From assembly GCA_022747635.1 (NCBI GenBank), contig JAKTNV010000009.1, forward strand, positions 30,073,622 through 30,137,621: a stretch of DNA of 64,000 bases, written 5' to 3'. Under the pieces are notes generated by a model that was not told the origin of the DNA, ran no database searches, and was given only the letters and a program-made list of their open reading frames with translations. The position numbers and the translations under genes are program-made. Source of the stretch: Hetaerina americana. Its lineage: Eukaryota; Arthropoda; Insecta; Odonata; Calopterygidae. Shown one piece after another: positions 42,155 to 56,200 of the stretch. How positions within the stretch are numbered: position 1 is the stretch's first letter; each line of letters opens with the position of its first letter.

Positions 42155-45100
42155 TTAACTGCTTGTGTGTGCTTTGTATTTTATTGAGCATCATAAGTAC
42201 ATGTCTATCATAAACCGACAGGGCAGAGGCGTGGTATACATTGATAAAAATGTGATATCATTGTTTTTAAAATTGATGAGAGAAATAAAAGCATATTCCC
42301 AGAAAATATTGACAATACTCGAAGACGTTTATAGCAAACGATGTTGCTCCAGCATTGACCTACCAAAAATTAATATTAAAATTGTGCAATTATTTAATAT
42401 TCAATATCAGAGCATTTGCATGGTGTAGTAATTTTAACTACATTTCAAAGATTCATCGAAGAAGTGAAAAATTATGTATCATCACTTGTATCTTAGCCGG
42501 GTATGAGTCATCGAGAGACATTTTTGCAAGAAGACAGAGCGAAGTAGAATTTGGAAGAGTATATGTAGTTTAGTTTTCGACTAGTGTAAATAGTTGTATT
42601 TAGCATTTTCTGCTTTTGTAACCACGAAATTTGTATTTGCAAAAGGGTACTGTACGTCGCATTTGCTACTAGTCTTTCCATCCAAAAGAGTGGTTAGCTG
42701 CCGCCAACTATTTCTCCTTTCACTATGCTAACGCTTTTATACAGTGATGGCTGATTCTCTCCCAAATCCCACTTCAAACAGTTGCTCTTACTAGTACTTT
42801 TTCTTTGATCTTCCTCGAGGAATCTCCTCGAAGAACCTCCTCTCCTATTGTCCCTAATAAGTTTATTGTGCATTAAATTTCGTCCATCTGTTTAATTTTT
42901 TCTGTATCTTACTAAATATGGCCTTTTCTTGGTCTATTCTGATTCTCCATTATTAGGCATATTCGTTCGATCTTCAGCTATCGCCGGTTGCATCAGGTGA
43001 AAGATTGTATTTATTTCGTTCATAAGTATTTTTTTTGTTAATAAGTGAATTAGTTAGGAGTCAGTGCCTCAAATGGAGCATGATGTATATCACTCTTCCA
43101 TTCGATTGGCCTGAAAAGTATACGATGGTAGATGGGATCCTTGTCTTCATAATCTCTCTAGGATACACCCCTGATATGCCCTCGCGCACAAGCGAAGCGA
43201 GGTTGATTTCCGGAAATTATGGCTTTTGCCAATGCCCTATTTACCAACTTCAACGCACGCCAATGTTTCATGTGGTTTTTAAATTTCATGATTCCATGAT
43301 TACTTATCAACAGTGGACTACCACAACAGATAAGGTTTTATTAGAAAAGAAAAAATATTAAATGCTTCTCCTGAATTTTAAAAACATGGAGCAACGTGTA
43401 ATTTTGTCCAGTCGTCAATCTACGGATCATGCCAAGCATATCAATTTTTGTCGTTAAGATCGGAAATCGAACTAATTGGTCCGTTGAGAAAGTGCTTAAA
43501 TCATTTCAAATGGATACATCGAGTTGCCTTCTTGATGGCCCGATGACTATTCCGCCGAAATAACGTATTGGACAATTTTTATTTTTCTTATCTAGAATAA
43601 AAAATTGCACAATGCAGATTCCTGAAATGAATAAGTTCGAAAGACATTAAAAAGGCGTAACGAATTTGCCTGTTTTAAAATTATATTCTCTGATTTTCCA
43701 AATTACGGAAGCTCAAGTGCATCTGGAGTCAGGAGAAGCCACTTGGCCTTTGATCAGGTTTCCGGAGACCGAAACATCAGAGTTGAGAGTTTTCTTATAT
43801 GCATTCGCGGAGATAGAATTTATATTAGCCGTACTGTTTACAGTACGTACGTACGTACTGTTACAGCTACTTATGCTTTTCTGCTTATTTTTTATTTATG
43901 AAAATTTTGCCATTTTATTTATCCAAGGAAGACTTACTGTTCAAGGAAATCCATATTTAAACATCCACTTTTTTTTTGAATTGCACATTTGCTCAAAATC
44001 AATGTGATAAAACTAGTAAATGGAGAGAATTTTCTTGTAATTACATCGGCGTACCCTGAGAGTGGTCACAGAAGGCTGTTTCGCGGGTGTATGCTACCAA
44101 GTCTGTTTGCAAAACATAGTAGTTTTGTTTTCTTATTAGTTTATTCTATTTTCTAAGTACTTTCTTCTCTTCTGAGGATTAAAGGTTTTTCTCGTAAAAT
44201 TCTTTCAGAATTTATTTACTCGTACTATTGATAGCTAAAAAAGTACCCGAATCCGTAGTTTCATTAATAACTTCCAGCACAAATACGCCTACCTGCATCA
44301 TCACGTTGGTGCAACGATTTAACTAAGCTGCTGATTACCTCGTATATTGTTATTTGATAGCTTTTAATAATAATAACGTTTTTGTAGTCATTTGAAAGAA
44401 CTATCCTTAAAACTACTCTCCTCAACGCAAATTAGTATTCTGTTGTGCTCTTGGATTCAAGCCCATAATCCAGGAAAACAGGAAGGGTTGACATTACAGA
44501 GGCAATTATGTCTCCATGAATCAATCATGTGTCAGCAACCATTTTGATGTAGAACTGCAAAAAGTCGCTTTCACAGAAAGTAGTTCGGCCAGTTGATTTT
44601 TGCGATAATAAATACAAAAAAAAGATTCTACAGGTTTGACCTCGGGTAATTTCCTAAAGTACGACCACATGTTATTTCCAAATACATTAAAAGGTTTCCC
44701 AATTGTGTATTTATTTTCTTGAGATCGGAAATATAATTTTTCTCTTACTGATTTCTAAATTACAATAAAGATTAACAGTTATTGTTTGCATTTGATGTCT
44801 AACGTTAATTTAATTTCAGATTAGTACGTAGCATTTAAAATAAAATATTTATTTTCAAGAGTGTTAGTTTTTACGTGTTATCTTTCCTACACATGATGAG
44901 CAGTTTTCATTTTATATATTATTCTTTAATTAATGTTTGCTCTATGTCCTTCATCTAAAAGGAAGAACAAAGAATTTCGCCCAAATAAAGACCTCTACCT
45001 ATCTATCATAAAAGCAAACAACAATCAACTAGGTACTATTGTAGAATGAACATAAGATGAAGAGAATCAAACCTATATTTTATTTTTCGTTCTATTTTCG

Positions 45101-46335
45101 AAAATTAAAAAAGAATGATGGGTATACCTGTGAAGGGCTGTTTGCATAATCTTATATTGAACTATCATTTTAAATTAGTTAACTAATTAAGGATTTGGAG
45201 GGGAAATTCTAATACCATCATAGCTTTATTATGTTTTGCCTTGTTTTTTATGTACTGTTCTACTTGTAAATAGCGATGGGTAGATCTTTGAAAAATATTA
45301 AATTAAATTAGCGTAAAATTTTGATTTTCGCAGATATTACCAGGCCGAAATTTTTTCTCCTAAATGAATATCTTTTTATTGAAAATTTTCTGGTTATAAC
45401 AACTCACATTTTTTTAACTTCGACTCATTTTCGATTTTGGCAGATATTTTATTGCTACATATTTATCCATTTTTTCATTTAAAAACCCTGTGTACATAAT
45501 TCTGGAGATGAGAATGTTAGGAATTTCATTAAATAATTAAAGCTGTAAATAAGAAATCGGCTGCAACAATTTCGACTTCTCCTCTTTACGGCAATATAAA
45601 TATTGATAATTGTGATGATTTATTGATATTTAATGCACCCATAGAATGGTTCAAGATGAAGTTATATATTGGTCACGCTTCGGTAAGCACATAAATAAAT
45701 GTTGAGACATTTAATAGTATAGAAATGTGTCAGTAATGCAACACATAAGAAACAAAAAATAGAGGTTATAAAAAGCCTTTCTCAGTGCATATTTAATTTC
45801 TAATGCTACTGGGAAATAAAACCTGGTTCACAGGATAATATGTGTCGTCTAAATGTATATTTAGACTTATCAAATTTCGTCCTCCCATTTTGTTTGTTTT
45901 CAGATGCCCAAATATGAAATTTCAAATAAACGGATGACTGGACGCACATGTAACGGTAACGCATTTTTGCAACAAAAATATCCAGTCCAAGTATTCAATT
46001 TAAAACCGGTGAAATAAAAAATAAATAAAATGTGCACTGAGGTCTTATTGATCTTTATTCATTGATACATGACAATATTAATATGGCCGAATATTATTAC
46101 GGTGAGAAGTAGAGTTACGAATCACGAATGATTCATTTAAATCAAAGATATGTTGGCTCAATAATTTTGCAAGATCTAAATGTCAAGGCACCAAATGCAA
46201 ACTTGGTAGATTTTGAATTTGAACTGTAGTGTTTCTTGTGTAGTCATTTTGGAAAACGAAGTCCCTCTGGCCTTGCGCTGTCATCACAAGTCACACTTTT
46301 CTCGCACATTATGGAAGAGAAGAATACGGATTTAA
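42155..46335. other. long unassigned stretch
   Basis: Mixed AT-rich sequence. Short ORFs at 43035-43361 and 43666-44007 (+) have no recognised features. One perfect 20-bp palindrome is at 43841-43860. Confidence 0.45.
43841..43860. repeat. perfect 20-bp ACGT palindrome
   Basis: CAGTACGTACGTACGTACTG is fully self-complementary. It can form a cruciform or be a short ACGT repeat. Confidence 0.9.
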
Positions 46336-46596
46336 TCATTCGTCATTACTGTCTTCATTGTCCAAGATGAGAAAGTTCACTGTGGCCGGGAGTGCGTGGC
46401 CTTGTGCCGCAAGAATTCTCACCGCTGGTGATGGAATTATTTTATTTTTGCCCTGGTTTGCGTTGGCTACTTCGGTGGCTACGAACGAAGTGAGTGGCTG
46501 GAAAGGTGGAGACCCCCTTTCTACCAGAATGTAGACCAGGGCATCTATTACGGAATTTTTCGAGTACGTATAGGTTTCGAGTGAAATGGTGTCCAC
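46336..46596 (-). CDS. possible orphan coding exon
   Basis: The - strand frame reads TISLETYTYSKNSVIDALVY, ERGSPPFQPLTSFVATEVAN and LPATVNFLILDNEDSNDE, then TGA. Codon choice and the acidic end look protein-like, and local CpG is high. A stop lies a few codons before GTGGACACC, so it would need a splice acceptor near 46600. No family was recognised and no neighbouring exon was found. Confidence 0.25.
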   Translation of the reverse strand: MDTISLETYTYSKNSVIDALVYILVERGSPPFQPLTSFVATEVANANQGKNKIIPSPAVRILAAQGHALPATVNFLILDNEDSNDE

Positions 46597-47008
46597 TGTT
46601 GTCGTATTTCTTCCTCAAACACTGACATACACCTCGGGCGAAAGTCCATGAAGTGCGATATCTAACTAAGAAACAGTTATTCGCTCTAGAAATAGAAAAT
46701 ATTCATAATCAGATGCTCTGGTTTGTGCAAAGTGTGTTCGGTTTCACTTTAGACGATCTCTCTGTAATTGTGTCGTGAGCACACCGGTTGTAAACTTGGC
46801 TCAGAGTTTCATTCGGGCGGCGGCATCATGCTATCAGTGAACAATACCCAGAGACAATTCAACAGTAATCAGTGATCTTTTGTAAATCAAATATCCTAAA
46901 CGAGTATCTAAACAAGTATCAAACATTCACAAATTCCCTTAGTTACTCATTTGGCATCCTCCCAAAAATATTAAAAGTATGCAATTTAAATACGTTAATT
47001 AGTATATA

Positions 47009-47172
47009 TTCTATTGTTTCAGGCTTCACTTCGTGGAAGTAATTGATATCCATTATTGAAATAGAAAGAAAGACTCGTACTTTTCCACAGATTTTATTAT
47101 ACGGCACCAATATGTGCCGTATAATAAAATCTGTGGAAAAGTACGAGTCTTTCTTTCTATTTCAATAATGGA
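47009..47172. mobile_element. Penelope-type foldback with perfect 59-bp arms
   Basis: Arms 47049-47107 and 47114-47172 are exact inverted copies around the six-base loop CAATAT. Each arm, read outward, is GTGCCGTATAATAAAATCTG then TGGAAAAGTACGAGTCTTTC. This equals what follows GTT in the core at 19844-19846. The left side continues (- strand) into ATGGATATCAATTACTTCCA and GAAGTGAAGCCTGAAACAAT, as at 19677. No core itself is present. Confidence 0.7.
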
Positions 47173-47539
47173 CGTTAATTAGTATTCCTTATTCGGAGAG
47201 TTGTATCCCAATTTGTTTTTTTTTGTCGCGTAACACAATTAATATTAACGGATTGATTTATTTACCCGTAAGAAAAGTAACAGATTGTTCCAGTCGCTGA
47301 ATACTGTAATGGCGGATGGGTATATCTTAATATATAATCACTTAAGAGGTTTTCTATTTGTTGGGTTTATACGTTGAATGACCTCTTCTATGCGCTTAAC
47401 CCCAGCGTGAAGAGAGAGTAATCTCTTATCCTCAGATCTCTGATGAATAACCAGAATTTGTCGGTATTGTAAGAGATAATGAAAGTATGTACAAATTATA
47501 AATACTTCTCATTAATATATATTGATGATCTCAATTAGT

Positions 47540-48000
47540 GAAAACTTTGGCGTGGAGCGTAGTTTTGCACTACTTGGTTACTTGGTCGTTGAAGAAAATT
47601 GATAGGTGTAGAATTGAGGTTATTGATATGTGGATGTGGAGAAGTATGGGAGAGGTGAAATAGACGGAAAGGCAAACTAACAACGAAGTACGAGGCATAG
47701 TGAAGGAGGAGAGTGGGTTCCTGAGAGAAATTATTTTGACTGAAAAGGTGGATGCGGAGCATTTTAATTGGGGATGGAATTTTCAAACTGTGATCTAGAG
47801 GGGAGAATGTTAGGCAAGTGAATTAGTGGGAGGAAAAGCATAGATTCATTAGATGGAGAGAAGGAAGGTAGAATGTATGAGGATTTGAAAAACTCTTTAT
47901 TTTAGTGTGGGATGTCAGGCAGTCTTGTTAGGCGAGCCTAAGAAATTTAGACGTATCCAGTTTTTGGCCATCCAAAATTTAACTTAATTGGTATATTCCT
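47540..48000 (+). mobile_element. LINE 3' end (degenerate)
   Basis: GGAGCGTAGTTTTGCACTAC, GGTCGTTGAAGAAAATTGAT, then ATGTGGATGTGGAGAAGTAT (frame: MWMWRSM) reproduce the order of the LINE C-terminus. It ends with GGTATATTCCTAAATAATAA. Stops and indels are throughout. Confidence 0.65.
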
Positions 48001-51000
48001 AAATAATAAGCATGCGTCTTAAATGTATAGTACTTTGACATTTCATATTGCCGCTTGAAAAATGTGCGTAGCTTGATAACACCTCGCTCTTTCCTCTCTC
48101 TTCCCCTTCTGGAATAGCTACCAATGGTTACGCCGCTGTTCCATCCGAATTTTGAAATCTTGATAACTAAATGCCATCCTTTATTTTGAGAAACCTTTAA
48201 AAAAACATCTATTCCGAGTGGCGTAGCTACCAGGTCTCAATGTTTCCGAAACGCATTTAATCGTCAAATAACATCCTTAGTCCAAACAACTGCTTTGCAG
48301 GTTTGAATCACTAATTTAGGCAGGATTAGAAAACATTTTAGAAAAAACTTATCTTGCGTGTGCTTTAATACTGATATCCCTTACTTCTCATGAACTGTTG
48401 GAGCTGATGAAGAGAACGTTCTTGTTCCTTGCATGAGACGAACCTGATAAGAGTTATACGTGTAATATCTATATGATGTTATACGTACGTATATCTGCAT
48501 TTATAAAAGTCGATTATGTATCACTCTGAATGCATTTAGAGTTGAGATTTTTGGATGTAGGTAAGGGTTAATGTTAAAATCTAAGATCGGTTGGCTGCTT
48601 AGTAATCAAATTCTGCCTTAGTTTTCTTTTTTTATTTCTTCACTAGGTTGCCAGTGAACACATTTTCCTATCTCCTCGGAACATGGAGAAAGGGTCATGA
48701 CATATTCTCCTCTTCTCCTATGGGGGAGTGTACTACTAGAGGTGAATTGACTCATGTTTCCCATGTTAACGCGGCGCCGAGATTGGCTGAAAGCGTCGAA
48801 TGGGCGCATTAGATGAATGCGCTGCGGTCACACTGAAATGCCTGCTGCGCAAGTAGGCCGTCGGTTGTCTTTCACTTTTCAATCGCCATCCTTCTATGCC
48901 CTCTCACGCCTTACACGCGCTCCTCATTATCATTTCGTGGTAACTCTCGCTGGAGCTATTAGCTGGGGCACAAGTGTTGAGGTTGTGAATGTAATGACGC
49001 AGCCAGATAGTTGTAGCGAGGGTAGGGGTTTTTCTTTATACCGAGATTTGAAATGTGCAATTTGGCCAACGCAAGTAAATCTCTTCTTTCATAGTCCTCC
49101 TCTCGCAATAATTACATGCAAATTAAAAAAAAACCCTATGGTAGGCATGTTAAATACGAATTCAATTATTGCCAATTAATAATTACGATTTAATTTATTT
49201 ATGGCGTGCACTTGATGTAACATAAGCCGCGTAGGAAAGAATTGGGGATTCTCGTACTCTCTCTTTCTTCACCGTAGGTATGTAAGTATTGTCATACCTC
49301 AACTTCTTCCTCATCCTCAGAACTTTTCCCTGTGTAAACAGCCTTCGTGTTTCGGCCATCCTCCACACATCTTGTAAGTTATTTTCGTTATACGGATAGA
49401 TGTCTAGGCTACAAAAAATGTGATCAGTAGATAGATGTGTTGCGCAAATTTCTGACTAGAAAATATTACAATTCTATTCTTGATCACCAGTCTAAACTCA
49501 ATATCTTACCATATTGTCTGATTTCATTAAATGAAAAAATACCACTACAACAAGTATTGAATTTCATTTTTACCTCAAGAAATCGAATAAAACTTTGCAT
49601 TGCAGAATTATGTGGTGAGAAGTACCTATTCCCAACCCTTCTTGGTTTACAGAGGATCGGAGGATGTAGTCAGAAAGTCATTATTAGGTTGCTCATAACG
49701 AAAAGAATGTTTCTAGGGATCAACAGTTGAACATTCCATCCAATGTTCTCCAAAATGAATCTGAAGTGCTCCCCTGATTCTTCATCGGGATTTGTATATG
49801 TGCATTAGGCATGGGATTAGTCAGCGCGACAGCCATCGCACCAATACAATCCCCAGGAGATAAACATAGTGTCCTTACGTTGGGAGGGTTTAAACTTGAT
49901 AACAACATGTGACACGGGAAGAGCAAGAGCGTAGAAAAATCCAAAAATAAATGGGATGACATTTATAGTCTGACTCTCTCTGTAATAATTAATATAGCAT
50001 AGTATTTAAGAACAACAAAAATCAACACGTTATGATTTGAATGGTGTACGGCATGGAATAAATAGATGTTTTCTCAGATTAGTTTCCGCCTATGTGAGAG
50101 TAAGTCAAAAAAGTCCCAAAAGAACACGGACTGAGACTTATGTTTGAACTTCTAGTGTACGCGCAGCAAACACTCTCGCTAAAGGTCATATTACGAGTAT
50201 TAACATCTTGTATTGAATGTGCTAGTTTTAGTTTTAATTGAATTGTCGTCAAGAATATATAGTTAAGAATTATATCAATTCCTACCCTGAAGTCGAAACT
50301 CCCTTCCGGCAATGACTATTTCTTAAATGTAGTACTTATACTCATATTTTCCAAAAGTTTTACTTTTTTTCTCTCTACTTTGATTGGAAAGCTAACTTTG
50401 AATTTATTTCAGATAGACATATTCTTAATTTTAATAATCGTGCACATTTGCAATGATTTTTTTACTGAACGGTGTTATTTCATGATGAACAGTACTTAAT
50501 TGAATCTAAGTTGTATGAGTAAATACTTTGGTTGATTAAAGACAGCCTGTGGGTTTCTGTGGAGCCACATTTTGCCCTACTCCAAAGAAACTACTCAGAA
50601 TCACGCTATGAGCTCGTATTTAACTGCGCTCAGGTTTTCGCTGGCTAAAAATCAATCGGTTGACATCGAAGGCATTGATCTAAAAGTAATTATATCTTCC
50701 TTATGTTTATTACTTTCACTTAGTTTGATTCCTTCGTACTCGTTGAATCTTTATTTTAATTACATATATTTTTAAATCAGTTGCTGACATGTCGCTATCC
50801 CGTGAAAACACCATTGCTGTAAGATATCATATTTAACAGGAAGAGTTGGCTTGATAATTCTCAAACCTTCTTTGTTCGATGAAAATGTAAAATTTCTTTG
50901 TAATTGATATGAATCTAAAGTTATGAATAGAAAATTCATGAAAATAAGAAAATGATAACTTTGTCAGTAGGTACATACATAGTCCACCGATTAACTATGG

Positions 51001-52999
51001 TAAAACAGAATGAGTCCGAAAGTTACGATGAATTTCATGCCTTCGTGTTTTGTGCATGGGAGAAATTCTTTCCCTCTAGTGCCAACTTTATACGGGTCGT
51101 TTTCATGGTCGACGTAATACAATCTAGTCGAAATCTTTCGCTTCCAATGGAAAGTTTGTTGGAATTCACTCGAGAGAATTGATCTCACGGGCCCAATGTA
51201 GACGAATTGTTGTGAATACTTTCGTCACTTCACTACGTACAGAGTAGTTGCAATCACAAATTCAAAAAAAATTTACTTTCAACACCTTTCGCTGGAAATA
51301 ATCAACAGTTATTAACTCAAAATAGTTTACTCGTATAACTCGTTGAAATTGTAGCCTTTTCCTCAAACACAATCACCTAAAATAACACACAGGAGTAGAC
51401 TTGACTGAATATTCAATTGATGAACACTTCATAAGGCCATTCAGCTTTCAAATTCGAAATACTCTTGCCATTGTGCGCCGGTCCCTGAGAATGATTGTCT
51501 CTTATTTTGGTGGTTTGTTACAAAATGTTGGCAAAGAATCCATGAAAAACCATGGACAACTAAAAACTTCTTAATTTTTTCCTATTAACTAATTCCTAAA
51601 AAAAGCGATGAAAGGAGAAAATGGATCTGAGAAGTCTTAAAGTTGTGAAAAGTAGTGAATATGAGAAGAACGTAATGTGAGATTTTAGGATAATGTCAAA
51701 TAACACGAAAAATAAGAAAGCAATGGATAAAATAGTCATATGATCGTAACGATGATTTCACCTTGTGCAATAAGGTCATCTTCCAGGTATTCTCCGCGGC
51801 GACTGAACGGTCCATAGCGTTTTTTTTCTACACCAGCGCTTATAGCTTATATATATGTTGATGCGCCGTTAAACAACACAGCTATCATTCGAATTCGGCA
51901 GGAAATAGCCGGAAAACTAATGAAGATGTTATGCACAACGTATCATTCATTCTATTAGCTTAGTTGACTAACGTGAGTTTCTACAATGAATCCACTGTGG
52001 CCTATAATTTCCCGAGTTTTGCTAAAATTAACGCAAAAAGGTAATTTTCATAAACTTTGATGAATAGATTTACTCTTGCATTCATCAGATGAGCAACGAA
52101 TTTTATCAAAGCAAAATAATTTATTGGCACTTAACTTGTATCAAAGTCTTGAGTTTTCATGCAATTTAATTAAAATGAAGAAGAAAATAATACTGTTGAC
52201 AATACATACTCTATTAGCAGGTATTGCATGATATTCGTATCATCCTATCGGTTTTATAATACTAAAATATGTTTCCCCGAGGTTGTTTTACGTATAAATT
52301 GTATTAAAAAATAGAATTAATTTAAAATTTAAAACTGAATTTGAATGTACATTAACTTCGTTACTCTGGATTGTTCATTACAAAAACTGAGGTGAGGTTT
52401 GCATTATTCACATGTCTGGAGCGTGGTCGTGTCATTAAGTTTCGGGAAGAATCTGAAATCAATGTTTAGGCCTTCTGCATAGATTTGTTATCTGATTCTT
52501 AAGAGCAGTTGAAAAAGTATACTATTTCATTTTTTTTGCACATTACGATAGTTTTTGAGCATCATTACTTGGGTAGATTTTTGGAAAATTAATAATTGAT
52601 GATAGAAAGGAACAATTACTTCATAATTTTAAAGTAATTCTTACAGAAAATAGTTCATCTCGAAATATAAATTTATAACCCGCTCGCTTATTGAGATCTA
52701 AACTTCTTAATGCCAGAAAAGCCTTTATTCCTTAAGTAAGCTTCTGTTTGGTCATTTTCAAATTTTGAAAGACTTATTTATCAAATCAAATTTCGAAATA
52801 ATATAATGTTTTTCATCGATAGGCGGGAATGGTTAAATTATTTTCAAATTATCTCGAATGTCTAATTTTTTCTAATTTTATCTCGTATCCCGCTCGCCAT
52901 TAATATCCATCCGGTATAGCTAAAAGCCTGACAAGTCATTATTCGCTATGCAAGGATATTTACACGTATGTTTAGTTGAAAGACTTGTCAGATATCAGG
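48001..52999. other. long unassigned stretch
   Basis: CpG-richer patches at 48620-49030 and 49720-49960 lack recognisable coding potential. No gene or repeat was assigned. Confidence 0.45.
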
Positions 53000-53215
53000 G
53001 GACTCAATAGTCCTGTGGATAGAGCACTGGGCTACTGAACGGAGGACTCGGGTTCGATTCCAAGCGATGCCTTTGGGAAATCAGCTTAAACCAAGCTGCG
53101 TTAAGTTCGGGTACCAGATCTGACAAGGAACTGCCCCCCCTTCCCTGATATACATATGTATTTCACACGACTTTGGGCCTCTTACTAGGTGAGCCTTCCC
53201 TTACCTATCAAGCCA
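53000..53215 (+). mobile_element. tRNA-derived SINE copy 3
   Basis: An A-box-like GTGGATAGAGCACTGGG and a B-box GGTTCGATTCC (53051-53061), then GGTACCAGATCTGACAAGGA and ACTGCCCCCCCTTCCCTGAT. The body is homologous to copies 1, 2 and 5. The tRNA half lacks proper D and T stems, so it is not a tRNA gene. Confidence 0.72.
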
Positions 53216-56200
53216 TATGGGTTATGTTTCGAAAGTTATGGTGGTCTAGTATCGAAATAAAATCATCGATATTTTCGATAATCGGGAAACATTAGATAAT
53301 TGCAACTGATCATCGAATGAAAATTATCAATGCAGGCTTACATCGACAAAAACGTCCATCCCTATTACGGATTCCCACCTAGCGGCGGGGATAGTATGCT
53401 TGCCGTAAAACCGCCATACGCCTGCCGTGTGCCGTAAAACCAGGTCAAGCCCGAAAGACAGCTGAGCGGGGAAGCCGTGGTAGAAAGAGAGGTGTGGTAG
53501 GGAGGGGGAGCGGCTGGAGGGGAAAGGTATGAGTGGGGAGGGGAGCGTGAGGGACCCCATCCCTCACCTCTCATAGGCATCTTCACTTTCTCCCGAGAGA
53601 GAGAAAATATCTCTCGCGTCTCGAGAACGACGTTAGTTCTCCACAATCCGAGGCCACATGCGGTTAGGGTCTTGGCACCCAGTGCCTTTCTATCATGGCC
53701 TTGCGCGTGGACTAACGCGCTGTTCGCGAATTAGAATGTGATTGGGGGGAGGCAATAACGTGTTAAAACATATGGCCAATTTGCAGACTACTTCTTCCTC
53801 CTCCTCCTCTCTCTTGTTCCTCTCCTAACCCCCATTCGTTCACTCAGGCGACCCTAAAAATCGTCTTGTCCCTGTAAATGATGATTTTCGCAATTTTCAT
53901 TATTTGCAGTAGTCTGCGAGGCCCACCTAAAGTCAACCGTGGAACGATTGACTTTATTTGGGCCTCGAAAACAATGTCACAATTGCTTGGTCTTACAAAG
54001 GCAACGGTCGCCTGTCATTTGGACCTCACGGACCACTCAATTGTCAAATTTGAGTCCCACTGACTATTTTCTACCGTATTCAAATTTCTCTAAATGCCAT
54101 TTATTTTATCAGGAACTTAATACGTCCGAGCAGCGTGGAATCAAAAAACCGTTTTAAATACAAAAAAATTCTCCCAATCAGTATATTTTTTCCTTTCGTG
54201 TCGTCCAAAATGCTCATTTCTTTGCTTCCTCTACCCTTTCTAATCCCACATTCTCCCTTTTATCACATTTGCAGTATATGTTAATTAAATATCGTGAAAA
54301 ATTCTATTCATCGAAATTTTTCGGCGGTACGATATCGCATACTAATCTTAATATCATTTTTACCTCTCAGTTTCACGACATTTTTTCACATTGCTGATTT
54401 GTTCCCGCAGAAAGACTAGGTGTGACGATCGTACGCATGTGAGGTATAAAGAAATATTTAAGTTTACCCGAGGCAACAACAATATTGTATGAAAGCAGAC
54501 CTTGGGTATGCCAGGATGGGCATGATAAATGCCTCACGAAACTTTTTAACTCCACTCAGCCATGCTTAACTTTTTTTTCAAAAATATTAGTCTAATATGA
54601 TGGATTAAAGCCCTCGCCATCTGAAAAATTTCGTCAAATATGCTATTTGAGTTATTTATTTCGCGGCCACAAATCTCTCGTCAGAAATATTTTACTCTCC
54701 ACACTTTTAGAGACATCATCCAAACATGTTTTTAATGATATCATAATTATATTTATTCCCCATTGAGACTAATATGGTAAATTCTGTGGAGCCCAGAAAA
54801 GCCCGAAATACACGTGTGGGCATTATTACAAATGGTTCTCGTAGAGTTCAGGGTGTCTGGTAAAAACAATTAAACATTAATTTTCATATGCTCTTATGGC
54901 ATAAAAATATCTCATTTTAGATGCTAAAACTATGGTAACTTTCGAGAAAAATAAAATTGGGTGGGGCGCTTTCGTACATTTAATGATTTCACGTGGAATG
55001 AAGCGGTGGCGAAGGAGATCAGTGAAACGGAGAAAGTTTCCTGAAATAACGAAATGAGACTTCATTGCTTTGCATTACACGAAAGCAAATGGCGTGAGAT
55101 GTATTATACGTATAAAACTCAATACCATAACTCGATGAAAGATCTTCAGGCCTACTTATCTTTTTTATCCCCTAATAGTAGTATACTGTATATTGGCAAT
55201 GAAATGCCTTCTCCCCCACGTATAAATCACGACGTACTTTTACATGGCAGTTCGCGATACAACCCATTCCTCGGGAGACGGCCGTATTGCATGAGCATTG
55301 CGAATACCTCAGTCCTGCCTGCATTTGCGAGCGCTCTCATTGGCTTAAGGAGACCACGGCTCGATGTAATTCGAGCTACAATGGGTGTTCCCTTTATATA
55401 AGTGGGAAGCGAAAATTGGTTGCAGTAACAAAACCACAGTCTTCACAACCTTTAAGATCGGATGTCTTCATGCTAAACCTTATGTTGTGGGAAAGTTCCC
55501 GTTAAAGGAAATGATTCATAGATGCCGCCTCATCTCTTTTTTTTCAGTAACCAGGTTATCACAACTCTTGTGTCCAGCTGTGGGTGTTCAGAGGCACTGC
55601 TCGAATTTGAATGCGGCCCCATATTAGTCCAATGCGGCCTATCAGGTAGTCCGATCGACATCACAGGCTATCATGCTGCATAATAGGCTAGTAAAGATTA
55701 ATATATACCCCCGCAGATTATTATATATATATAGCAATATTATTATAGGTATTTCAAATCATCTTGATTTTTTCCATCTGTAAATACGAGGTTGTTAAAT
55801 GGGAATATCAATAAAACTTTTAAATTAGAATCGCGAAAAACTTGGGATATTGGAGTTGATAAAATAAAGGTAATTAAAAATGCAGAAAGAGTCAGGAGAT
55901 GACATTTATGGCGATTGCCCCTAATTTCGACGCATTCTAACGTTTGATGCTCAAATTTTGAATGCTACGTGATGAAGGATGGTAAAGTATATGACTAAAT
56001 ATCACGCAAATGATTTATTCTACGCTCGCTCGTTTTCGTCGCCACGGTGAAAATCATCACGTGAAGATCGAAAATGGTCGGACTTGAAATATGTCAATTG
56101 TGTGATATCTACAAAGTGTTTTCGCCATCCTTTGCTCATGATGTGCATAGTTGTCTCAGATGTGATCGCTATTGTCGGGATAGTGCGCAAGAGGTGGCTT

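Noticed and set aside
53000..53075. Possible tRNA gene (A and B boxes, GGTTCGATTCC)
   Set aside because: Acceptor, D and T stems do not pair properly, and the sequence runs into a repeat body shared by other loci, so it is a SINE head.
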